Positions 36,444-44,688 of a DNA stretch of 51,123 nucleotides are shown here, one piece after another. A program made the translations under genes and the position numbers. Origin of the DNA: Fidelibacterota bacterium (lineage in GTDB: Bacteria; Fidelibacterota; Marinisomatia; Marinisomatales; UBA1611); contig PBFM01000052.1 in assembly GCA_002718655.1 (NCBI GenBank), positions 1 through 51,123 on the forward strand, in the 5' to 3' direction. The stretch's first letter is position 1. The number at the start of each line of letters is the position of its first letter. A model generated the notes under the pieces. The model was given only the letters and a program-made list of their open reading frames with translations, made no database searches and was not told the DNA's origin.

Positions 36444-37439
36444 ATGAAAAAATTAATTATCATGACATCGTTTTTTGTTTTTATCCTGAATGGGTGTACG
36501 GATAGTGAATCAGTGTTAGATAATACCGATTCCATGCTTTTGGCACTGCTCGATGAAGATGAGGCTATGGGGGTAGATGGATTTGATTCTGGTGGAGATA
36601 TGGATCTCGACCACGATATTGGACTTGAGACGCAAGGAGTGGCACGTACTTTCAGCGATACATTATCATTTGGAGAAGGATATAGGATACGATTTGGAAG
36701 ACAACTCATCAATCGTGAAAGAACAGTTGAATTTGAAACAGGAGAGGATACCGCTATTGGACTAGTAACACATACGGTTAATGGTGAATTCATTGCAACT
36801 GCGATTGATACCAATCAAGAACAGATAGATTCATTGAGTTTTACTAAAGAATTCACAACAATACTAGTCCGTAAAGTAAGGTTTGTTAAAGTAGATGACC
36901 CTGCTAGTCCGGATGGATATAGGTGGAAGATTGATGCATTAACCCCAATGGTAGGGGGCTCTGGAGATAAGGTTGCGTTAGCTAATCTATCATTTTATTC
37001 ACTAACAGATAGCTTAGAGGTAGGTGAACTGCTCTATTCATTTTCTTCAGATGAGCTGGGTGATTTATATATAGAAAGGGAATCTCTACCGGTATTTACT
37101 TCTTTTAGTAGGATTGTTGCTTATGCAAATGTTATAAATAACGGTCCAGAATACACTGCTGACAGTACAGGAATAGGGGAGTGGGTATTTTTGAACTATG
37201 GAAGAGATAGGCAGCAGAGGGGGAGACGTCATCTGCGTGATTCAGGTTTGTTTTTTGATGAGGTGATGAATGATAACATACATTCAGGGATTATGAGAGT
37301 TCACGGGCCTGGTCCAGGTCAGATAAGAGGCGTATTTCGTACATTCATAGAGACCGTTGACCTTGCGACAATATTTGTATCAGATGGTGGATACAATACA
37401 AGTATTTGGTCATTTCCATATAGAGTGGAAAGGCCATAG
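36444..37439 (+). CDS. Lipoprotein of unknown function in the ECF sigma operon
   Basis: A 331-residue protein with a lipoprotein signal peptide (IIMTSFFVFILNGC, Cys at 18) and an acidic linker (DEDEAMGVDGFDSGGDMDLD). The remainder is beta-rich with no recognised domain. A GGAG-type site lies before the ATG. It is the last gene of the sigma, membrane protein, Spy-like series and is followed by a hairpin terminator. It may be a target or effector of the envelope response; no function is claimed. Confidence 0.65.
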   Translation: MKKLIIMTSFFVFILNGCTDSESVLDNTDSMLLALLDEDEAMGVDGFDSGGDMDLDHDIGLETQGVARTFSDTLSFGEGYRIRFGRQLINRERTVEFETGEDTAIGLVTHTVNGEFIATAIDTNQEQIDSLSFTKEFTTILVRKVRFVKVDDPASPDGYRWKIDALTPMVGGSGDKVALANLSFYSLTDSLEVGELLYSFSSDELGDLYIERESLPVFTSFSRIVAYANVINNGPEYTADSTGIGEWVFLNYGRDRQQRGRRHLRDSGLFFDEVMNDNIHSGIMRVHGPGPGQIRGVFRTFIETVDLATIFVSDGGYNTSIWSFPYRVERP

Positions 37440-37464
37440 CGATTTTAGGTTTGTTTAAATTCAG

Positions 37465-37506
37465 GAGCCTCCAAAAGAATTTTAAAATAAATTCAAATGG
37501 AGGCTC
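37465..37506 (+). terminator. Hairpin terminator after the ECF sigma operon
   Basis: GAGCCTCC (37465-37472) pairs perfectly with GGAGGCTC (37499-37506). The 26-base loop can itself pair (GAATTT with AAATTC), giving a longer interrupted stem. TTTAATTT follows. It sits 26 bases after the lipoprotein stop, as expected for an operon end. Confidence 0.65.
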
Positions 37507-37561
37507 TTTAATTTATGGCATGTATATTCCCATAAGAAATTCAAAATAAATTCACATGGAT
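37476..37561. repeat. Two copies of a ~26-base direct repeat in the intergenic gap
   Basis: Copy one at 37476-37501 and copy two at 37535-37560 share AGAA..TT.AAAATAAATTCA.ATGGA with three mismatches over 26 bases, offset 59 bases. The first lies in the terminator loop and the second just before another hairpin. It could be the remnant of a local duplication or a paired binding site. It is short and AT-rich, so chance cannot be excluded. Confidence 0.45.
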
Positions 37562-37577
37562 GATTTTATGAATCATC
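37559..37577. terminator. Short hairpin in the 37.4-37.85 kb gap
   Basis: GATGATT and AATCATC form a perfect 7-bp stem around a TTATG loop, followed by TTT. With the larger hairpin upstream it may be a backup terminator, or it may act in the reverse direction. Low GC makes it weak. Confidence 0.35.
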
Positions 37578-37671
37578 TTTACATGCTATTAATGTTTTCC
37601 TACATTCTATGATTACATAATTTGTTGGTTATAATATTGTAAAGTGAATATGTAATACCCTTAAAAAGAGA

Positions 37672-37833
37672 TTGAATAAGATTCAAAGACAATTCATCGT
37701 AATAGAGGTAATAGTAATATCACTGCTGCTATGGAGATATTTTAGCAATGAACTAACTATTCAAAATGCGTTGGTCTATTCACTTGTTTATGTGGCATGT
37801 ATGGTAGGTTGGTTCTATTTTAAGGATAAGTGA
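37672..37833 (+). CDS. Probable 53-residue two-helix membrane protein (below ORF-track cutoff)
   Basis: A TTG-initiated frame encodes 53 residues with two hydrophobic segments, FIVIEVIVISLLLWRYF and ALVYSLVYVACMVGWFYF, separated by a polar loop and ending FKDK. A weak purine-rich AAAGAG site precedes the TTG. The two clean helices with charged ends are unlikely by chance in non-coding DNA but do not prove expression. It ends 18 bases before the amidohydrolase gene and could be translated from the same transcript. No function is recognised. Confidence 0.5.
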   Translation: MNKIQRQFIVIEVIVISLLLWRYFSNELTIQNALVYSLVYVACMVGWFYFKDK

Positions 37834-37851
37834 AAATTTAATCAATTAATC

Positions 37852-39501
37852 ATGATCAGTAGACTTTTTCTATTCATTTTTGTTTTTGTGGGTTGCTCAG
37901 AAAATTATCAAAGACAAAAGATCTATCATAATGCAGTTGTTTGGACTGGAGAATCAAATAATCCTAGAGCAACTGCAATCGTTGTTCAAGATCAATTCAT
38001 TATCTTTGTTGGCAATGATGAGGATGCTTTTTTATTGGCAGATGAGAATGCTATTAAAATAGATCTTAAAGGTAATTTTGTTACACCTGGACTTATTGAT
38101 AATCACGTACATTTCATGAGTGGTGGTTTACAGCTTTCTCGTATTGATTTAAGTAGGGTGAAAAGTAAAGTTGAGTTTCAGGATTTGATTGCTAAAGCAG
38201 ATATGGAACTTAAAGATGGAGTCTGGATGCAAGGAGGAAATTGGGATCATGAGTTGTGGGGTGGAACTTATCCAGATCGATCATGGATTGATGAGGTCGT
38301 TGATGATAGGCCTATTTTACTTGATAGACTTGATGGACATATGGCACTTGCGAATAGTTTTGCACTGTCAATCGCTGGAATAACTAATGAAACCCAAGAC
38401 CCGATTGGTGGAATTATCAAAAGAGACATATATGGTTCTGCAACAGGTATTCTTAAAGATAAGGCAATTGATCTTTGTAGTGTACATATTCCAGATATTT
38501 CAGCAAAAGAGTTGGATGATGCTCTCCAAAAAGCAACGGACCATGCCCTATCATTAGGAATTACACAGGTTCATGACATGGGTTCTTGGAGTAATCTTGA
38601 AACATATAAGCGCAATTATGATAACGGTAATCTTAGAATACGAATTAAAATATATCCTTGGTATGAGAATTGGAAAAATCTAATCTCATTTATGCAAAGG
38701 AATGGCTCAGGCGATGATTGGCTAAGGTGGGATGGCATTAAAGGAATGATGGATGGTTCTTTAGGATCAAGAACTGCTTGGATGCATGAACCTTACCTAC
38801 CTTATAAAGAAATATCACCCACTGTTGGAATAATCACATTAGATGACACAACCAAGTTTAAATATCTTCTGAGGGAGACCGATAAGAAAAATATTCAACA
38901 TGCGGTTCATGCAATTGGCGATAAGGCTAATGACTGGATATTAAATGAATATATTAAAATAAAGAATGATCATGGGAATATTGATAGAAGAAGTAGAGTA
39001 GAACATTCACAGCATCTATCCGCATCTGCAATACTAAAGTTTTCAAAGAATGGTATAATACCCTCAATGCAACCATACCATTTATATGATGATGGTTCAT
39101 GGGCACATAAACGTATCAAATACGATTTACTAAGTCGTACATATGTTTTTAAGAGTTTAATTGAAAGTGGTGCAAATTTAACATTCGGATCTGATTGGAC
39201 GGTTGCACCATTAGATCCATTAAAAGGTATGTATGCTGCAATTACACGTAGAACTAGAGACGGGAAAAATCCACAGGGGTGGTTCCCAAAGCAAAAAATT
39301 AGCATCGATGAGGCATTAAGGTGCTATACAATTAATAATGCATTTGCAGCCTTTTGGGAAAACACGACAGGAACAATCAAATCTGGAAAGTATGCTGATT
39401 TTGTAGTTTTCTCGATGAACTTAATCGATATTTCTGCTGATGAATTGTTAAATGCTAAAGTTCTTAGAACTGTATTAGCGGGTAAGGACCATATATTCTA
39501 A
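37852..39501 (+). CDS. YtcJ-like amidohydrolase lipoprotein
   Basis: A 549-residue amidohydrolase of the YtcJ/AepA group (amidohydrolase family 3). It opens with a lipoprotein signal (LFLFIFVFVGC, Cys at 15), so the enzyme should be lipid-anchored outside the cytoplasm. The metal site is seen as TPGLIDNHVHFMSGG (HxH), with VHAIGDKAN and FGSDWTVAPLDPL later, and KSGKYADFVVFS closes the small beta-domain. Members hydrolyse amides or formamides; the substrate is unknown. Two bases separate it from the flavoprotein gene downstream. Confidence 0.85.
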   Translation: MISRLFLFIFVFVGCSENYQRQKIYHNAVVWTGESNNPRATAIVVQDQFIIFVGNDEDAFLLADENAIKIDLKGNFVTPGLIDNHVHFMSGGLQLSRIDLSRVKSKVEFQDLIAKADMELKDGVWMQGGNWDHELWGGTYPDRSWIDEVVDDRPILLDRLDGHMALANSFALSIAGITNETQDPIGGIIKRDIYGSATGILKDKAIDLCSVHIPDISAKELDDALQKATDHALSLGITQVHDMGSWSNLETYKRNYDNGNLRIRIKIYPWYENWKNLISFMQRNGSGDDWLRWDGIKGMMDGSLGSRTAWMHEPYLPYKEISPTVGIITLDDTTKFKYLLRETDKKNIQHAVHAIGDKANDWILNEYIKIKNDHGNIDRRSRVEHSQHLSASAILKFSKNGIIPSMQPYHLYDDGSWAHKRIKYDLLSRTYVFKSLIESGANLTFGSDWTVAPLDPLKGMYAAITRRTRDGKNPQGWFPKQKISIDEALRCYTINNAFAAFWENTTGTIKSGKYADFVVFSMNLIDISADELLNAKVLRTVLAGKDHIF

Positions 39502-39503
39502 AA

Positions 39504-41090
39504 ATGAAAAAGTGGAAGTCATATCATACTGAAATATCTAATCAATGCTATGATGCAATAGTCATAGGCTCAGGAATAGGTGGTCTTTGTACTGCTGCTC
39601 TGCTTGGATTAAAAGGAGAGCGAGTACTTATTCTTGAAAAACATTTCAAAATTGGCGGTTGGCCCCACACCTTTAGAAGAAAAGAATATGAGTGGGATGT
39701 TGGAATTCATTATATAGGTCAAGTGCATAAAGAGAAATCTAGTATTCGAAAGCTATTTGATCTTATATCTAATAGCAAATTGGAGTGGTCAAGTATGGAT
39801 GATAATTATGATCGAATCATATTCCCTGATAAGTCATATGATTTTACAGCTCCAAGAGAAAAATTCATCGATGACATGATATCTTATTTCCCAAAGGAAG
39901 AATTAGCTATTCTAAAATACATGAATCTTTTGGATGAGGTGGCAAGAGCAAGCAAAAATTATTTTTCTCAAAAAGCATTATCAGGTATTATTGGATCTAT
40001 TACTTATCCTTTTATGACCAGGAATTTTTTTAAATATTCTGACACTACTACGCTTGAAGTTTTATCTGGTTTGACAAATGACCCAAAATTAATTGGAGTC
40101 CTTACTGGCCAGTGGGGTGATTATGGTTTACCGCCCGCACAAAGTAGTTTTGCAATGCATGCTCTAGTAGCAAGACATTACCTTGATGGAGGCAACTATC
40201 CTACTGGTACCTCCAGAAGAATTGCAGAAACAATCTCCAATCTGATTGAAGAAAATAATGGAGTTCTTGCAGTTAATGCACCTGTAAAAAACATAAAAAT
40301 CCATAATGGGAATGCAGTTGGTGTTGAAATGGAAAATGGTGATTTGATTGAGGCCAAGAATATTATAAGTAATGCAGGGGTGGTAAATACCAATTTAAAA
40401 CTTCTAAAAAATTCAAACGTTTTAACTCATTCTCTGAATGATAATATAAAAAATATTCAACAAACGAAGAGCTATGTTTGTTTACACATTGGATTAAATG
40501 CATCTGCGGCCCAGCTTGGTTTAAAAGATACAAATTTGTGGATATATCCAGGTTATGATCATGATAAAATGGTACAGAATTATATTAGTGATCAAAAAGC
40601 TGATTTCCCAGTTTTATATGTATCATTTCCATCGGTTAAGGATAATCAGTGGGAAGAGCACCATCCAATGTCCTCCACTATGGAAGTGATAACATTAGCA
40701 CGTTGGCGCTGGTATCAGGACTGGGAAAAATTAGCTTGGAAAAAAAGAGGTCACGAGTATGAGAATAAAAAAGAAAAATTAATTGAAAAGATGCTGGAAG
40801 TTGTATTTAAACAAGTTGGTGGAATAAAAGATTTTATTGACCATAAGGAGCTTTCAACACCATTAACAGTAAAAGATCTTGCAAATTATCAAAGAGGCGA
40901 AATGTATGGCATTGACCATTCACCTTCGCGTTTTCGTCAAGACTGGCTTCGTCCAAAATCTCATATAAACGGTCTTTTTTACACAGGACAGGACATAACT
41001 ACAGTTGGAGTTTCTAGTGCTTTGTTCTCAGGCCTTATAACTGCATCTGCAGTTCTTAAGGAAGATCTTTCAAAATTGTTGACAGACTGA
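39504..41090 (+). CDS. RetSat/CrtI-like FAD-dependent oxidoreductase
   Basis: A 528-residue flavoprotein with the FAD motif AIVIGSGIGGLCTAALLGLK, IGGWPHTFRR and EWDVGIHYIGQ in the first 75 residues, GQWGDYGLPPAQSSFAMHA near residue 198, and a C-terminal FYTGQDITTVGVSSALFSG FAD contact. These are the blocks of the all-trans-retinol 13,14-reductase (RetSat) branch of the phytoene desaturase/carotenoid isomerase superfamily. It likely saturates or isomerises a conjugated isoprenoid. No carotenoid gene cluster is present in the window. Co-transcribed after the amidohydrolase. Confidence 0.83.
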   Translation: MKKWKSYHTEISNQCYDAIVIGSGIGGLCTAALLGLKGERVLILEKHFKIGGWPHTFRRKEYEWDVGIHYIGQVHKEKSSIRKLFDLISNSKLEWSSMDDNYDRIIFPDKSYDFTAPREKFIDDMISYFPKEELAILKYMNLLDEVARASKNYFSQKALSGIIGSITYPFMTRNFFKYSDTTTLEVLSGLTNDPKLIGVLTGQWGDYGLPPAQSSFAMHALVARHYLDGGNYPTGTSRRIAETISNLIEENNGVLAVNAPVKNIKIHNGNAVGVEMENGDLIEAKNIISNAGVVNTNLKLLKNSNVLTHSLNDNIKNIQQTKSYVCLHIGLNASAAQLGLKDTNLWIYPGYDHDKMVQNYISDQKADFPVLYVSFPSVKDNQWEEHHPMSSTMEVITLARWRWYQDWEKLAWKKRGHEYENKKEKLIEKMLEVVFKQVGGIKDFIDHKELSTPLTVKDLANYQRGEMYGIDHSPSRFRQDWLRPKSHINGLFYTGQDITTVGVSSALFSGLITASAVLKEDLSKLLTD

Positions 41091-41107
41091 TTGATACTTA
41101 AAAAATA

Positions 41108-43234
41108 ATGAGATTTGATTATTTTTTTATTATATTAATTTTTGTTTTAGAATCATTATTCAATCCCATTTTTTGTAAAACAAAACCAGTCAATGGATAT
41201 GTGATGAGCGATTCTAATGCTTATCTACCAAATGTTAGAATTTTTTCATTACCATCCAAGACAACTTCAATGTCAGATACAAACGGTAAATTTTCATTAT
41301 TAATGCCCGTTAGGGATAGAAAACTAGTATTTGATCTAATTGGGTTCCACCCTGATACCATTGATGCTGTACTATTTGAAAATGAATCAATAATTACACT
41401 TACGACCATCATAGAAGTTAATTATCTGGACTCTGTTAATACTTCGATCAAATTTGTTGTCGATCGCAATGATGAAAGAAAAAATAGCTACAAGATAGAC
41501 GATATGAGGAATCAAGGATTTAATAGTATTGAGCATATGATTATCATAGATCAAAAAAAATTCTTAAAAGAGAGGATATTTGGTCAAAAATATTTTCATA
41601 TAAAAGATGAAAATATTTTTGACCAAAATATCTTTTTTGATGGAGTAAAAATAAATAATCTTGGATATCCATTATTTGCAATAACTCCATTGTCAGAGCA
41701 AGGTTTAGATGAATTATCAATTATGAACGGAAGTTATGAAAAGGACGCAACATCTCCCTTGACTCTTAACTTTTTGCCAAATATCACATACGGAAATCGA
41801 ATTTTAATAAATCAATTCTTCGAATCAAAAGATAACAATCGTCTGGATGGATATGGGGCAATGGGCTTTCGCTATGGCACATTAAATGTCAGCGGATTTA
41901 GCAGAATATTCCAAAAAGAAAATTCTGATAGCAGCAAAATCAGGGATATCTTGGATAATATTGCAACAAATATTGCATTCACCAATCGAAAAAATTTTGA
42001 GGCGGTTATTTATGCCTACCAAAACAATAAAAATTATTTAAACCAGAAACACAATAATTCAGTTCTATTAAAAGATAATAACTTAATTGCAAAGTTTGAC
42101 CAATGGAGTCCTTTTACTGGCATAATAAGCCTCCATGGCTTATATCAAAGTAGAAACAATGTAAATAATAATGCATTAGACAGTATAGTAATCAATGGTG
42201 AGTGCCAGTCATTAGGGTTCAATTATGAAAAAGATTTCAATAATACTACGTTCAATTTTCATACAAATTCCAGTATAACCAATTCAGACTGGTTATTAGA
42301 TGAAAAATCTTCATCTATAGAAAGACAAAATTCAATTTTTTCAGCCTCAATTGAATCATACTTTAATCAGAATGATACATTACCTTACGTAAAAGAAATT
42401 AAAATTGTTCTGAGTAAAGAAAGAACTGTTGATGTATGTGACTCATCATCAAGCATCTATATATTGCCTAATAATTGGGATAATAATAGTCTGCAATTAA
42501 GTACAACTATTATGCATCATGATAAGAAAAAGAAAAATATAGTTACATTTAATTTAGGAAATACACACGGTGTTCCATTTTTAGAAGACATTATAAACAG
42601 GAATAGCATCTCGCATTCATTACTTGATTCAAATTCAATATTACCTGAGAATAAATCAATTTTAGATATAAGTTGGAGACAAGAGAATAAAATAGAAAAA
42701 TACAAATTTTCATATTCACTTGGTCTTTCTTCATATGGGCATTACTACAAGAATAAAATAAAGTACATTCCCCTAATAGGAAACCCAAAGACTATACCAC
42801 TTAACCTAGGTGACACGAGATTATTTGGTACTGACATCTTTTTTGGATTAAATACTAAAAAGAAATTCATTGACATTTCATTACTTATTTCCTCAATAAC
42901 AACAAATGATATATCAAAATTTCAATCAATAGCAAAACAAAATATTAAGGGCAGTATTTTTTTTCATCATAGGTTCATGAACTTGAAACTTATCACATCA
43001 ACATATGGTGAAAGAAATATAGAATACATTGATAATGATGGCAATTCACAAAATAAAATATTAGATAGTTTTACAGATTATACGTTGCAAATTTCTAAAT
43101 CTTTCAATTATAAATATATAAAAATGACCTTTAGTTTGATTGGTCAAAATCTTAATGATGAAAAAATCCAATTTGATGGTTTTAATTTGCATAAAAAGCA
43201 GTTTATTGGTGAAGTAAATATTTCAATGCAATAA
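41108..43234 (+). CDS. TonB-dependent-receptor-like outer membrane protein with carboxypeptidase-like N-domain
   Basis: A 708-residue secreted protein. A signal peptide (YFFIILIFVLESLF) is followed at ~25-110 by a carboxypeptidase-regulatory-like beta domain (VNGYVMSDSNAYLPNVRIFS, SMSDTNGKFSL), then a plug-like part (~110-235) and a long alternating-hydrophobicity, asparagine-rich C-terminal region consistent with an outer-membrane barrel. The layout matches SusC/TonB-receptor relatives of the FCB group, but the plug is poorly conserved and no TonB box is clear. Ligand unknown. The coding sequence contains a 21-bp perfect inverted repeat (separate entry). A weak 5-bp stem follows its stop. 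Confidence 0.6.
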   Translation: MRFDYFFIILIFVLESLFNPIFCKTKPVNGYVMSDSNAYLPNVRIFSLPSKTTSMSDTNGKFSLLMPVRDRKLVFDLIGFHPDTIDAVLFENESIITLTTIIEVNYLDSVNTSIKFVVDRNDERKNSYKIDDMRNQGFNSIEHMIIIDQKKFLKERIFGQKYFHIKDENIFDQNIFFDGVKINNLGYPLFAITPLSEQGLDELSIMNGSYEKDATSPLTLNFLPNITYGNRILINQFFESKDNNRLDGYGAMGFRYGTLNVSGFSRIFQKENSDSSKIRDILDNIATNIAFTNRKNFEAVIYAYQNNKNYLNQKHNNSVLLKDNNLIAKFDQWSPFTGIISLHGLYQSRNNVNNNALDSIVINGECQSLGFNYEKDFNNTTFNFHTNSSITNSDWLLDEKSSSIERQNSIFSASIESYFNQNDTLPYVKEIKIVLSKERTVDVCDSSSSIYILPNNWDNNSLQLSTTIMHHDKKKKNIVTFNLGNTHGVPFLEDIINRNSISHSLLDSNSILPENKSILDISWRQENKIEKYKFSYSLGLSSYGHYYKNKIKYIPLIGNPKTIPLNLGDTRLFGTDIFFGLNTKKKFIDISLLISSITTNDISKFQSIAKQNIKGSIFFHHRFMNLKLITSTYGERNIEYIDNDGNSQNKILDSFTDYTLQISKSFNYKYIKMTFSLIGQNLNDEKIQFDGFNLHKKQFIGEVNISMQ
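41579..41627. repeat. Perfect 21-bp inverted repeat inside a coding sequence
   Basis: The arms 41579-41599 (TTTGGTCAAAAATATTTTCA plus T) and 41607-41627 are exact reverse complements around the 7-base loop ATAAAAG. With a single-base bulge the pairing extends outward through GATAT. It encodes FGQKYFH on the left and DENIFDQN on the right, so both arms are translated in the TonB-receptor-like gene near its residues 158-174. Confidence 0.9.
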
Positions 43235-43347
43235 TCAATGCATTTATAAAATTTTTCTAATATTTACAATTTTTTCATTCCTACAGTTTGTGTACTTAAA
43301 CTAACTTATGTCGATTTATTTTATAACTTTATGGAGTATTAGATTAT

Positions 43348-43674
43348 ATGTCAAAAAATGTACATGAATTCACGGATGAAAACTTTGAAACAGACGTTAC
43401 CCAATCAGACCTTCCTGTTCTAATAGATTTTTGGGCAGCTTGGTGTGGTCCATGCAAAGCAATCGCGCCTCTAATCGATGAGATAGCTGGTGAATATCAA
43501 GGGAAAATAAAAGTTGGTAAGGTGGACGTCGACCAAAACCAAAATACTGCTATGAAATATGGCGTAAGGAGTATCCCCACTCTGTTACTAATGAAAAATG
43601 GTGAGATTGTTGATCAAATTGTTGGTGCAGTGCCAAAAGGGAATATAACTGACATATTGAATAAAGCTATTTAA
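43348..43674 (+). CDS. trxA: Thioredoxin
   Basis: A 108-residue classical thioredoxin with the active site WAAWCGPCK near residues 30-38, PVLIDFWA before it and the cis-proline block RSIPTLLLMKNGE later. It reduces cytosolic disulfides using electrons from thioredoxin reductase, encoded 18 bases downstream. A GGAG-type site lies upstream. The 113-base gap before it likely holds its promoter; no clear -35/-10 pair was fixed. Confidence 0.97.
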   Translation: MSKNVHEFTDENFETDVTQSDLPVLIDFWAAWCGPCKAIAPLIDEIAGEYQGKIKVGKVDVDQNQNTAMKYGVRSIPTLLLMKNGEIVDQIVGAVPKGNITDILNKAI

Positions 43675-43692
43675 ATAAATATATATAGGAAA

Positions 43693-44616
43693 ATGAAGCG
43701 TAAAGTAATAATCATAGGTTCTGGCCCTGCCGGATTAACAGCTGCTATCTATTCTGCTAGAGCAAATTTAAACCCTCTTGTATTTGAAGGTGCGCAACCA
43801 GGCGGCCAATTAACTATTACTACTGATGTTGAAAATTATCCCGGATTTTCGGAAGGGATTTTAGGTCCTGATATGATGGATCAATTTAGAAAACAAGCGA
43901 AGCGATTTGGTGCAGAATGCCTGTATGAGACTGTTGATAAGATTGATTTTTCTGAGCATCCATTCAGACTATGGGTTAATGGTAAAAAATATTCTTCTGA
44001 CTCAATTATTATATCAACTGGTGCTTCTGCTCGATTATTGGGACTTGAATCAGAGACCAGGTTAATGGGGCATGGTGTATCTGCGTGCGCAACTTGTGAT
44101 GGGTTCTTTTTTAAAGATAAAAAAGTATTCGTTGTCGGTGGTGGAGATTCTGCAATGGAGGAGGCAAACTTTTTAACTAAATTTGCGTCAAGTGTAATTA
44201 TTGTTCATAGACGTGATGAATTTCGCGCATCAAAAATAATGGTCGACAGAGCACTTAGTAACCCTAAGATTTCTGTTAGGTATAACACAGTCGTCGATGA
44301 TATAGTTGGTTCAGAAAAAAGTGGTGTGGAATCAATAATCTTAAAAGATACCAAGACAGATGAAAAAAATGAAGAAAAGTGTGATGGGGTTTTCATGGCT
44401 ATTGGTCACGTTCCAAATACTAAATTATTTAAAGGTGTTTTAGAACTTGATGGGTCCGGTTATATTGTAACCAAACCTGACTCTACCCATACTAATCTAG
44501 AAGGTGTTTTCGCTTGTGGTGACGTTCAAGACCAAATTTATAGACAAGCTGTCACGGCTGCAGGAACGGGTTGCATGGCTGCACTTGATTCTGAGAGATG
44601 GTTGGAGCATAGATAA
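43693..44616 (+). CDS. trxB: Thioredoxin reductase
   Basis: A 307-residue low-molecular-weight thioredoxin reductase. FAD motif IIGSGPAGLTAAIYSARA at the N-terminus, redox pair CATCDG near residues 134-139, NADPH-domain GGGDSAMEEANFL and the C-terminal FACGDVQDQIYRQAVTAAGTG FAD contact. It passes electrons from NADPH to the thioredoxin encoded just upstream, a common pairing. A 6-bp perfect stem (TGGAAT/ATTCCA) after the stop lacks a T-tract. Confidence 0.97.
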   Translation: MKRKVIIIGSGPAGLTAAIYSARANLNPLVFEGAQPGGQLTITTDVENYPGFSEGILGPDMMDQFRKQAKRFGAECLYETVDKIDFSEHPFRLWVNGKKYSSDSIIISTGASARLLGLESETRLMGHGVSACATCDGFFFKDKKVFVVGGGDSAMEEANFLTKFASSVIIVHRRDEFRASKIMVDRALSNPKISVRYNTVVDDIVGSEKSGVESIILKDTKTDEKNEEKCDGVFMAIGHVPNTKLFKGVLELDGSGYIVTKPDSTHTNLEGVFACGDVQDQIYRQAVTAAGTGCMAALDSERWLEHR

Positions 44617-44688
44617 CATAAACAATTTTTTCATACGTTTCATTTCCTAATTAATGGAATGTTATATTCCAAAAGGATATGATAAATA

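Noticed and set aside
36293-36814. 173-residue minus-strand ORF across the Spy-like and lipoprotein genes
   Set aside because: Serine/proline-rich shadow of coding sequence on the other strand; both plus-strand genes have signal peptides and operon spacing.
43226-43243. ATGCA/TGCAT stem over the stop of the barrel gene
   Set aside because: 5-bp AT-rich stem, easily expected by chance in this composition.
44655-44671. 6-bp perfect hairpin TGGAAT/ATTCCA after trxB
   Set aside because: No T-tract and close to the next gene's ribosome-binding site; too short to call as terminator or operator.
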